A stretch of DNA of 64,000 nucleotides from Turnera subulata (Eukaryota > Streptophyta > Magnoliopsida > Malpighiales > Passifloraceae), in contig JAKUCV010006170.1 of the NCBI GenBank assembly GCA_028386065.3, positions 62,001 through 126,000 on the forward strand. The letters are read 5' to 3'. How positions within the stretch are numbered: the stretch's first letter is position 1; every line of letters starts with the position of its first letter. The notes under the pieces are model-generated. The model worked only from the letters and a program-made list of their open reading frames with translations, was not told the origin of the DNA and did no database searches. Below, piece after piece: positions 46,249-56,584 of the stretch. Both the position numbers and the translations under genes were made by a program.

Positions 46249-46381
46249 ATTATATGACATGTCGTCTCAATAGAGTAAAATTTAATTTATCATTATTAGT
46301 CTAGGTAGGGTTATTTATGTATTTTTGACTGTTTCGCTGTTTTGTGTTTTAGTGTCTTCGTGCTTTTATAGATAGTATAGA

Positions 46382-46828
46382 TTTACTTTTTTATACAGAT
46401 CAATGATTCTTGAAACAACCATCTTAGTAATCAGTGAGCATGCATATCCGGCCTGATGAGATATGAATCGTCGCTATCCATGGGTTTTTTTTTTTATGTG
46501 TGTACATAGCTATCCACAGGCTCTGTAAAGACTAAAGATTGCTCTTTTTATCCTCAACAATGGAAAAAAAAATAAGACTGCTCTTTTTTCTTGACTTTCA
46601 TTTAATTTTATGCTTTTTCATGGGTCATTTAATATTTATGTTTATTATCGAATGTATTTGACATGACAGAATTAGGCATGATTTATGGCTTGATTTACAT
46701 AATTTATGGCTTGATTTGCATAATTAAAGTTAATTATAAAATTTCTATTTTCTTCCCTTTTTTTTTTTTGAGATGGCTTTACTTTTTAGCACCAAATATA
46801 CTAGATTTATCTCTGATTCTCAAACAAT
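46382..46828. other. AT-rich spacer
   Basis: No gene is recognised. A direct duplication of TTTATGGCTTGATTTxCATAA occurs at about 46681-46722. Confidence 0.4.
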
Positions 46829-48430
46829 ATGGAGAATAATCTTTCATTAGTTTCAAACTCCATAAACACAAATACAACCAATAATTGCAATCATGATAAC
46901 TCAGATTTCTCAATTAGTGTCATACCTGATGAGCCCGATCTTTCTCTTTGGTCTCAATTCATAGAAATGTGAATTTGGTGTATGAAACAAAGTTGGTTCG
47001 TTATCTAACAGGCATGGAGATAAAACCATTCGCTAAAGACCCAAAATAGGAGACATAGGTCATCAAAAAATAGTTGAGTGAAGAATTGGCTTGTATGGGA
47101 CATAAAGTAGATGAATCTTATATCTTTGAATTATATCAAAAGGTCCTTCATCACCAAACAAAATGGTAGATCATTATTTGGGTATTATAATGAGTTTATT
47201 CCAATTTTTTAGGAAATAAATCACAGATCCACCTCTCAGGAAGAAATAGTGGAAGGTGTGATCTAAATTAATTTGGCTATGGTTTGTTTACTAATTCATA
47301 TTATCTTGTGTGGGTTAGATCCAGAGTTTGATCAAGTACGTGGAGAGAACTTACGAAAAGACCCAAAGATGGACCTTGAAAGCACCTATGCATATGTCCG
47401 TCGGGAGTACCAACAGCAAAACATGAGATGGGAGGCTCCAATTTTAGTACTGAAAATACTGCGTTAGTATCTCGTGGGGGTCGGCCATCACATAGCTCGA
47501 AAACTCACAATCCATCCAGAACTCAGCCTACTAGAAAGCTGATGTGTACTCATTGTGATGTTTCTGAGCACACTAAATAACAGTGCTATGAACTTGATGG
47601 TTATCCTGGAGGGATTTTTCGAACGCTCCCCAAAAGAATGTATGTCCAAGATTCTATAGACAATCATCTGCCCATGTTGTTCAAACAGGTAATACATAGT
47701 ATTTTTTTTTCTGCTACTTCTATGAATAATACATGGATAATTGACACATGTGCTATAGATTACATGACTAGGATCCAAGTCAATTATAAACTTTTTTTCC
47801 TTCATCTCATCCTACCATATCTACAAGCCGCCAATTGGGGGTTTTTCTCTAGTAGTTGGTTGAGGGCACTGTCATTTCATGCGATAACCTTATATTAGAA
47901 AAAATTTTAGTTGTAAACCTCTTGTTTGTTTGTCAATTTACCTCCACTTTATCATGTACTGCAACTTTTTTTTCCACATATTGTGTTTTTCAGAATATTC
48001 AGACGAGAAAGATTCATGGTTATGGTGTTAGGCGAGGCATATTATACTACCTGGATCTTACTTACACTGGCAAGATAAAAGTTGGTCTGGAATACAATCA
48101 TAATAAGAAGGAGGCAATATGGCATCATAGATTGGGGCATATCTCTTTTGGTTACCTTAGAAGGTTACAACCTATGTATTTTCCAATTTCAACGAGTCTA
48201 ATTTTCATTGTAGTACTTTTGAGTTAGCCAAGAGTCATCGAGTATCTTATTGACCTAGATCCAATAAAAGTACTGAACCGTTTTCTGCTATTCATATTGA
48301 TATTTGGGGTCTTGCCAAAATTTCTACAATCTCTAAAGCCCGATACTTCGTCACTTTTATTGATGAATGCACTCGTATGACCTAGGTTTCTCTTCTTCAT
48401 AAGAAAAATGATGTTTTTCGTGTTTTCCTT
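46829..48430 (+). pseudogene. Decayed copia gag-protease-integrase remnant
   Basis: Multiple frames together show a Ty1/copia order. Gag-like text with DPEFDQVRGENLRKDP lies near 47310-47370. A zinc-knuckle-like CTHCDVSEHTKQQCYE follows near 47545-47590. Protease appears as WIIDTCAIDYMT (about 47734; active members read DTGAS, so Gly is lost). The pre-integrase block IWHHRLGHISFG is near 48118, and IHIDIWG plus YFVTFIDECTRMT of the integrase core lie near 48290-48380. Stops and shifts interrupt every domain. It ends abruptly where LINE sequence begins. Confidence 0.75.
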
Positions 48431-48835
48431 AGAAGGTTGCAAGAAATGCCCCCTCAATCAGCCATCTATTTTTTTGCAGATGATTGTCTTTTATTTTCTA
48501 TGGCCACATGCCAGGAAATATGGGTCCTATCTAAGATCATTAGCACCTATGAAGAGGCATCTAGCCAAAGAACAAACTTTCAAAAATCAGAATTCTCCAT
48601 AAGTCGAAATGTGCATAAACAGGTTGCTATTGATATCGAGGAGTGGATGGAGATTAAGGCGATGGACCGATTTTAAAAGTACCTTGGCTTGCCAATGGTG
48701 ATCGATTTATCAAAGAAGGCAATTTTTTGCTCCATCCGAGAAAGAGTATGCAAAAATTTATCGGGATGGAAGGAGAAGACACTCTCAGCTGGTGGAAAAG
48801 ACGTGCTGCTTAAATCGACAGTGCATATAAAAGTA
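48431..48835 (+). pseudogene. LINE reverse transcriptase fragment fused to the copia remnant
   Basis: The frame reads IYFFADDCLLFSMAT (catalytic FADD motif, about 48466-48510), then YEEASSQRTNFQKSEFSIS and, after a shift, KYLGLPMVI and GWKEKTLSAGGKDVLLKS. These are the standard blocks following the RT active site in plant L1 LINEs. There is no 5' EN part and no 3' end, so it is an internal fragment. Confidence 0.8.
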
Positions 48836-49689
48836 ACTTTCTGTGTCAGACATAGTATAAGTGAAAATTAATAGTGTAGGAAACCGCATGGTCAAGTATT
48901 AATGACGGTTGCTTAAACATCACTTGACATTATGGCCGGGTAATCTAAAAACACTTGATGGGGGTGTATAAATAGGGCATGAAGGATAGGTCCTCTCTTA
49001 CGTCAAAAAATATACAACGTTTGTTACCATCACACAACGGTAGTAAGATAAAAGGAGGATATAGAGAGAAACCAATCTTCTCAATAGGTGAGCAAAAGGA
49101 AAACCCAAGAAGCATACAATATGAACTCATCATGTATGTTTTCAAACTTATAATTTATGTGAAAAAAATACTGGACTTATGAACAACCAATATATTTATA
49201 TATTTTACTGTTCTAACTATTTTTTCAGAATAAAAAAAAAATAACTAAGATTGCAGGATTCATTAAGAATGGTGACAGTAGTGAGAGTGAAAAATTTGCA
49301 AAGGTAAAAATTTATAAATTTTTGTTACATATATATGTACAAATAACTTTTACTAAAGTTATTGTTTTTATAATTGTCAATTAATCTGACAATTTATTTA
49401 GAACAACAAAATTTTCCTAGTCATAATGATTTAATCTTCATTAATAAATCTGCAATAAATGAATCTCATTAAATAAGACGTAAAATATCATATTAAGATG
49501 ATCTCATAAATCAAGAATATTTATGATTTTATATGATCTTACGATTTATTTACAAGAGTATGAATTTGACTTGGGATAAATAAAGACTCGGTTTCATTTT
49601 AGGCCATGAAAAAACATCAAAATTTTATAAGCATAATAACTGCCCCAAGTATTTTTTTAAAATAATAATTTTAAAATGTGGTTAGATGC
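48836..49689. other. AT-rich spacer with a TATA-like site
   Basis: GTATAAATAGGGC (about 48965) resembles a plant TATA box, and the following 200 bp could be an LTR R/U5 or a dead promoter, but no element ends were found. No coding region recognised. Confidence 0.35.
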
Positions 49690-49990
49690 CAAGAAAGATG
49701 AGTTGAAATGAATTAAATAGAACCAAGTTTGGGATTTAGTAGAGTTGTCAAAATTATTTGAAAAAGTTGTGTATAATGGGTCTTTAAGACCAAACATGAC
49801 TCTATTAGCAATATCGAAAAATATAAGGCTAAATCAGTTGTTCAGTGTTATACTCAGAAAGATGGCAGTACCTACAAAAAGACCTTTTCTTTTGTTTCTA
49901 AAAAGACTCTTAAGAATCATTATAGTAATAGTGCCTCATTATAATATGGTTAAACCAAATGAATATCAAAATGTTTTTATGAATGAAATT
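49690..49990 (+). pseudogene. Copia reverse transcriptase N-terminal fragment
   Basis: In one frame WVFKTKHDSISNIEKYKAKS appears at about 49767-49830. This is the first conserved block of copia RT (family: W-K-K-D-G-x-ERYKARLV). It is followed by TYKKTFSFVSKK, corresponding to the ETFSPV block. Stops and shifts are frequent. It lies upstream of, and separate from, the better preserved element starting near 50470. Confidence 0.65.
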
Positions 49991-50469
49991 TAAAGGAATA
50001 GGCTTACATAAACCAAATCTAAAGCTTCTTAATTGACGAAAGAATCATATTGTATGTACGTTAATATACATATTTAAGAAAATTCTATGGTAATGGCATC
50101 CTTTGTTTAATGATATCATTACCTTCTTTAGATTTTAATAGAACACTATTAATCAGTGTATATATTTCCAGATCAGTGGGAGCAAATTAATTTTAGTTGT
50201 ATATTAACAATATCTTGCTAGTTTTTTTTTATGATCTTGTTTTACTTATGAATTATAACCAAAAATTTCTTATCTATGAAATTTTGAATATATGATATAC
50301 TTGAAACATTTTATGTAATTGGAATCAAATATTTTATTATAGAATAAAATAATAATATTTTAATTTGTCTCATGATGTATATATCAATAAAATTTTGCAA
50401 AAGTTCAAGATATATAGATAAAAATTTATCAAGTGATGTTTCAATTTAAGAGAGAGAGTTAGCCAGATG
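49991..50469. other. AT-rich spacer
   Basis: No feature recognised. The downstream copia element begins abruptly within gag, so its 5' LTR and leader are missing here. Confidence 0.4.
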
Positions 50470-50489
50470 AAGAAGAATTAGCCAATCTT

Positions 50490-51114
50490 TGCCTTATGGC
50501 TCAAGAAGAGAAAGAGGTAAATAATTCTAATTCATCAGCTTTCACTTTCGATGAGTTGCATGAAGCAATGATGTGCTGTATGACAAGTTTAAAGCAATGG
50601 CTAAGGCAAACGTATCATTAAGAAAGAAAGTTGAAACTTTAGAATCGAAAAAGAAAGATTACACGATGAAAAATGAAGAAACCAATAAAAAACTGACTCT
50701 GTGCACAAATAGCTTTGAAGACACCAAAACGGATAAAGAAATTCTTATTAATTCACAGAAACATCTTATTAAGAAGAAAACTATAGAGAACCTGAAATGC
50801 ATGCTTGAAAAATTTGATCATGGAAGTAAAGATTAGATATGATTCTAAGTTAACAAAGACACACCTTACAAAAGACTGGTCTCGGAGCCACACATCACGT
50901 TTCTAAAAGTCAAGCATGTTCATACCCATCATTGGACACATGGAGAAGTAAAATGAAGCATAAGACTCAATTTGTTAGACCACCATCCAGCAACAATATT
51001 ACATGTCATTATTGTAGAAGAAATGGGCATAAAATAAAAAATTATATTTTTAGGAAAAAGAATTATCCTATCAAGTTTATATGGGTACCTAAAGGTACCA
51101 AAACTAATTCATAA
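50490..51114 (+). pseudogene. Copia gag remnant
   Basis: The frames show CLMAQEEKEVNNSNSSAF near 50490-50540, a Lys/Glu-rich coiled segment (50573-50836), and a knuckle CHYCRRNGHKIKNY near 51003-51045, in which the last zinc ligand (Cys) has become Tyr. A stop after GSKD and a frame change split the gene. Gag would form the particle shell; this copy cannot. Confidence 0.75.
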
Positions 51115-51168
51115 TGACCCAAGCATGTGTGGGTACCTAAAACTTAACTTTACGACAAGTAAAATGGG

Positions 51169-52220
51169 ATGAGTGGGTGCTCAAGACATTTGACGGGTGA
51201 TATGTCTAAGTTCTCATCTCTAAACTTGAGAGGAAAAGGTTCTTTCACCTTTGGCGACAAATCGAAAAGAAAGGTGATGGGAATAGGTAATGTGGGTAAG
51301 GATCCAACCATTGAATATGTGTTGCTGGTGGAAAATTTAATATTCAATTTACTTAGCATAAGTCAGCTATGTGATCGTGGGTACAAAGTAATCGTTGAAT
51401 CAAATAAATGCTCGGTAACTAGTAATGATGATAATCATACTCTTTTCGTTGGAAAACGACAAGGGAACTTATATTCTAAAAATATGCTTGATGTTACTAA
51501 TCCGGAAAATAAGTGTCTTCGTGTTGGAATAGAAACACCTGAACTATGGCATAGAAGATTGGGGCATGCACATCATGAGCTCATGGCAAATCTTCAAAAG
51601 AAGGAACTTGTAAGAGGACTGCCTACGTTGAAATTTGAGAAAGAAAAGGTGTGTCGAGCATGCCAATTCGGAAAGCAATTCAAAAGCTCCTTCAAACCCA
51701 AAAAGTATATTTCTACCACCAAACCTTTGGATCTACTGCATCTTAATCTTTTTGGATCAATTAAAGTGGTAAGCCTTGGAGGTATGTGTTATACTTTTGT
51801 CATTGTAGATGATTACTCACATTTCACATGGGTTATCTTTCTATCGCAAAAAAATCATGCACTTTATGAATTTACATCATTAATTAGAAAACTCCAAAAT
51901 GAAAAACGTTATAAGCTCGCTAAAATTATAAGTGACTATGGTGGTGAATTTGACAACCTTGTCTTCAATCAATTTTATGATGAACAAGGCATTGAACATA
52001 CCTTTTCGGCTCCTCGAACTCCTAAAAAAAAGGGGTGGTAGATAGGGAAAACCGAACCTTGCAAGAAATGGCAAGAACCATGCTAAATGAACAAACCTTG
52101 CCTACCTATTTTTGGACAGAAGCCGTAAACACAGCTTGCTATATCCTAAACTGTGTAACCATTAGATCACAAATAGAGAAAACACCATATGAGCTTTGCA
52201 TGATAGAAAATCAAACATAA
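51169..52220 (+). pseudogene. Copia protease end and integrase, one frameshift
   Basis: The main frame (51169-52041, 290 codons) starts in the protease tail (SGCSRHLTGD). It then has the zinc-binding pre-integrase H-x-H-C-C type block (WHRRLGHAHHE, then CRACQFGKQ), followed by the integrase core. The first catalytic Asp is replaced: HLNLFG where the family has HLDLFG (about 51740). The second (DYGGEF, about 51935) remains. The frame stops at 52041 just where the catalytic Glu block should follow, and ENRTLQEMARTML continues in another frame from 52047. Integrase is therefore doubly inactive. Confidence 0.85.
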
Positions 52221-53701
52221 GCTACTTCAAGGTCTTTGGATCAAAATATTTCATACTTAATACCAAGGACTTTTTAGGTAAGTTTGATGCTAAATCTAAT
52301 GATGGAGTGTTTCTTGGATACTCTACTAGGAGCAAAGCCTATAGGGTCTACACTAAAATAACCCTCATTGTTGAGGAATCGATGCATGTGGTATTTGATG
52401 AGTTTGATTCATTTAAAAATGATGACAATACTGAAAATATATTTAGTCAGAATCAACAACCAAGAGATATTATCATTAATGATCCTAAAAATTCATATGA
52501 GATTGAAAAGGAAGATGAAACATCAATTGATACCACAACCCTAAAAGAGACAGAATCTCCAACTGTACCAACTGTGACGTTAGACAATTCGATATTGAAG
52601 CTTCCAAAAGGTCTCTCAATCAATGACATCATTGGAGATCCATCTAAGGGAGTAACTACACGTGCCTCTATGCATAATCTCAATTCCCATCAGGCCTTTA
52701 TATCACAATTTGATCCTAAAAATATTAATGAAGCCCTCAACGATGAAAATTGGGTGATGGTTATACAAGAGGAACTCAATGAATTTGAGAAAAGCATACA
52801 TCCAATATTTGGGAATTAGTTCGTAGACTTGCAAATTATCCAATCATTGGAACTAATTGGGTATTTAGGAAAAAATTGGATGAGGCTTGTAATGTGACAA
52901 GAAATAAAGCAAGACTTTTAGCGCAAGGATACAACCAAGAAGAAGGAATTGACTTTAATGAGACTTTTGCTCATGTGGCTCGTTTAGAGTCCATTCGAAT
53001 GCTACTAGCTTTTGCATCCTACAAATCCTTTAAACTCCATCAAATGGATGTGAAAAGTGCTTTTCTAAATGGATTCATCATGAAAGAAGTGTATGTTGAA
53101 CAATCTCCGGGATTTGAAGATTATGAACATCCAAGGCATGTCTACAAACTCAAAAAGGCCCTCTATGGACTCAAGCAAGCTCCGAGGGCATGGTATGACA
53201 AGTTAAGTTCATTTCTTCTTTCATAAAATTTTGTTAGAGGAAAAGTTGATTCTACTCTTTTTTTTGAAACACCATCAGGATGATTTGATTATTATGCAAA
53301 TTTATATTGATGATATATTATTTAGTATAACTAATGATCTCTTATGCCAAGATTTTGATAAACTAATGCACAGTGAATTCGAGATGAGCATGATGGGGGA
53401 ACTAAACTTCTTTCTTGGATTTCAAATCAAACAATATCGTGATAGCATCTTTATTGGTCAAACCAAGTACACAAAAGAGTTGCTCAAGCGGTTTGGCATG
53501 TTTGACGCTAGTCCAACTCCTATGAGTACTACAACAAAGCTTGACAAAGATGAATCTGGAAAAAATATGGACATTAAGAAAAATATACATATGATTGGAA
53601 GTCTCCTTTATCTTACTGCTTCTAGACCTGATATCATTTTTAGTGTCTGTCTGTGTGCTCGTTTTCAAGCATATCCTAAAGAAACTCATTTGAGCATTTG
53701 A
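52196..53701 (+). pseudogene. Copia integrase C-terminus and reverse transcriptase
   Basis: Three successive frames are used. 52196-52819 is integrase tail and linker. 52876-53226 has the RT opening blocks ([45 protein letters not shown]). 53231-53701 has the active-site block YIDDI (about 53308), FFLGFQI and the start of the connection region. Breaks lie between 52819 and 52876 and near 53226. RT residues that can be read look normal, so inactivation came from the shifts. Confidence 0.85.
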
Positions 53702-54247
53702 GGCTATTAAAAGTATTTTTAAATATTTAAATGCAACACTCTCTTTAGGTCTTTGGTACTCCAAAGTTGAATCCTTCAATTTGATTGGATATTTTTATGC
53801 CGATTTTGCTAGATGTATGCTTGATAGAAAAAGTACTAGTGGGACATGTCAATTTTTGCGTAATCACTAGTCTCTTGGTTTAGTAAGAAACAAAATTCTG
53901 TTGCTACATCAACTACAGAGGCCGAGTACGTAGCTGTAGGATCATGTTGTGCACAAATTTTATGGATGAAGCAAGCCTTACTAGACTTTGGCCTAAACTT
54001 TCAAACTATGCCTATTTTATGTGATACTTCTAGTGCTATAAACCTAACAAAGAACCTATTCAACACTCAAGAACAAAACACATAGAAATAAGACATCACT
54101 TCATCAGGGATCATGTGCTCAAGAAAGATATAACACTTGATTTTGTCACAACTGAGAAGTAGTTTGCAGATATTTTTTACAAAGCCTTTGAAGGAAGAGC
54201 AATTTACAAAAATCTGGATAGAACTTGGTATGTGCAATGCTCCTTAA
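53702..54247 (+). pseudogene. Copia RNase H, fragmented
   Basis: Blocks appear in order in alternating frames: YADFARCMLDRKSTSG (about 53796-53843; typical D-W-A-G-x-x-x-DRKSTSG), SVATSTTEAEYVAV near 53897-53940, [13 protein letters not shown] near 54086-54120, and a terminal WIELGMCNAP before a stop at about 54247. Family copies end close to this point, so the pol region is nearly full length but not translatable as one protein. Confidence 0.8.
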
Positions 54248-54738
54248 ATCAAGAGCCTCTAGGTATGTCCTTCTCTCTATATATGTGTCAAACATGCATT
54301 TCAAAACTCAAACACCTCACAACAGAAACACTGAGCTAAGATGAGGACTAAAAGATGTGCTAGAAGTCTGCATGATGTGGATTACGGGTCAAAATGGGAA
54401 TCTGGATGGTTTCGCATCTTCAGCACCAGTACTTAGATCACTAAGTGAAGAAACCTTGAGATCTTGAATTTTTTATCTTTAAGGATGTAAGTTGAAGAAA
54501 AAGCCGCTACAGTGGTTCTCAGATGATGAGCCAAATTGTCAGCCAATATGACCGTTATCTAATGGAAATCAGGGTTAAGTGTTATTGTTGCAATAAAAGC
54601 CTCTTTTAACCGTTGGACTATAAAAGAAACCTAAACCCACTACTTAAACTTTAACCTTATCCGAACCTCCTCACACACTTAAAACCACGCCATTACTTGC
54701 CCTTTCCACTTTGCCAATTAATTTCTTTAGTTACCAAT

Positions 54739-56540
54739 TATGGAAAGGACTGAGTTACCTTCAACAACCAAAAATCCCACCCCTTCATCTTCAATCAAAG
54801 CCTCTTCAAAGGCATCCACAACCAGAGTAACTAGGCAACCAAAACTTCCTCCTTCAAACTCCATCTGACAGACCTTAAGATACCCTACACAAACCACCGA
54901 AGAAACAAAAACATTCCTCTCCTAAAATGGCCACACCTCTACAAAATCCACCTAAGCAAATCTCAAATCAAGAAGCAGCAAAGGCACTTGAAAATATTGT
55001 TGCCACTACTGATCAGTTTATGCTTCAGTATCGTGTGCCTCAACATATCATGGACCTTGTGGAGAAAACTTCCTTTTTAGCCAAGAAAAGAAAAATTCTT
55101 ATTGAACACTTCATGTCTGAATTAGAGCTATAAAAACAAAATCAACCTGCAGAACAACAACAGGCTACCCTGCAACCTTCTCAAACTCCACCTACTACTC
55201 CAAACCTCTTTGAAGTCCCCAACGATCCCACTCCTGAAGACCATGTTGAAAATCCCAAACACTTTCGAGAAAACACTATTTGATGATGAGATCCCTCTTT
55301 CTCAGAAGTACCTTGTAAAGAAAGCTAAAACCACACCTGCCCCTCAAAAGAAGTCCTCCTCCAAACCTGATAAACTTATGGCATCTGCTATGCCAAAACG
55401 AACTCTTCATGACAGCACCAGGGCACAACATCTGAGAGCACTGATGTCATGCAAGGGCAAAGAAAAAGTGGTTCATGAGGTTCCTGAATTAGACGACGAG
55501 GATAACGATGATGCTGACCACTTCATCCCAGACATTACCCTTGAGGGTGCATCAGGAGTTACTCCACCGTATGTTGAAATTGATCCTGTAGAAGAAAATC
55601 CCACTGAACCCGAGGATGAGGAACTTGACGAAGTAGAAGCCTCTGTCAGGTACATTAGCAAGTCTAGTAAGGTGTCTAAGTCCAGGAAACGAGCTGAACA
55701 AGTGGTTAAGGATGTGAAGGATGCAACGGGCATTGTGGGATGCAATTTCAAATTCCTAAAGTCCTATACAGTTCACTTTGATGATTTATCTGGATCCAGG
55801 GTAGACGAAATTATGAAACGTGCTCAACTCACAATGCTTGCCATTGTTTAGGTACAAGCCTATGAATCCCTTGTGCAAGATTTTCACTTGAATATGATAC
55901 CTAAGCATGATGGTAATGGACACACAATTGGTATCCATAGTTCAATTTGTGGCAAATCTGTCTTTGTGGACGCCAAACTGATTAAAAGTTGTTGAAATTG
56001 AAGAAAGGATCGGTTAGGTACTATAATACTGGATCTGGTATTCTTGTTCCTAGCTCAAATACTTTGAGGGTGTCTGAAAAAAGAAAGATGTTGTTTGGTC
56101 AATGAAATAAGAAGGGTGACTATCAGGATTTTTCTGCTGAGCATCGAATTCTTCTCTACTTCATCACCCGAGTCTTGACTCCACGCCATGAACATCAAAC
56201 TCTGCTCAAGACATATGACATGTGGCTTTTGGGGTATCTGCTGACAAACAGTCCTGTTGATCATAGCTTCACTATCTTTAATCACCTCCTGCATACTTTT
56301 GTGCGTCCTTGTGGGAATCTGATTACCCTGATTGCTCAGCACTTTGAGGTCATTCCCACAAATGTACATCGTCGCATTCTCGATGATACAATTTGCATAG
56401 GGACACTCACAAAGATGAAGATTAAAAGGAACAAGTTTGGTGTCTTCTATGTCACCCAGCCAAGTACCTCAAAGGATGCTCGGATTGAGGCTCTCACAGA
56501 AGAGATGAAGGATGTGAAAGAGCCTAAAACATGTTATTAG
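54739..56540 (+). pseudogene. Env-like/plant-transposon-domain region downstream of copia pol
   Basis: A candidate ATG at 54739 opens a Ser/Thr/Pro/Lys-rich stretch. ORFs then follow at 54927-55133, 55210-55851 and 56175-56540, separated by stops. The middle part is acidic with a Lys/Arg cluster (KSRKRAEQVVKDVKDA). The later part (YFITRVLTP, YDMWLLGYLL, HSFTIFNHLL) resembles the putative plant transposon protein domain seen after pol in SIRE-type elements. Whether such products act as envelope is unproven in the family; I see no clear signal peptide or membrane span here. Confidence 0.6.
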
Positions 56541-56584
56541 CCCCACATCTGGTTAAGGTTTTCCATCATAAAAAAGGGAGAAAA

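Larger units (their letters stand above)
32802..46381 (-). mobile_element. Probable non-autonomous Helitron, heavily interrupted
   Basis: In minus sense the proposed 5' end is A|TCTATACTATCTATAAAAG at 46381. The proposed 3' end is CTAG|T at 32802, preceded by a small hairpin (GTGCAT/ATGCAC stem, 32811-32826). TC start, hairpin, CTRR end and A-T insertion site are Helitron hallmarks. Removing the nested LTRs (33319-39717 and 41723-46248) and an inner relative (about 40336-41691) leaves about 1.3 kb without ORFs. Pairing of these two ends is inferred; other pairings are possible. Confidence 0.45.
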
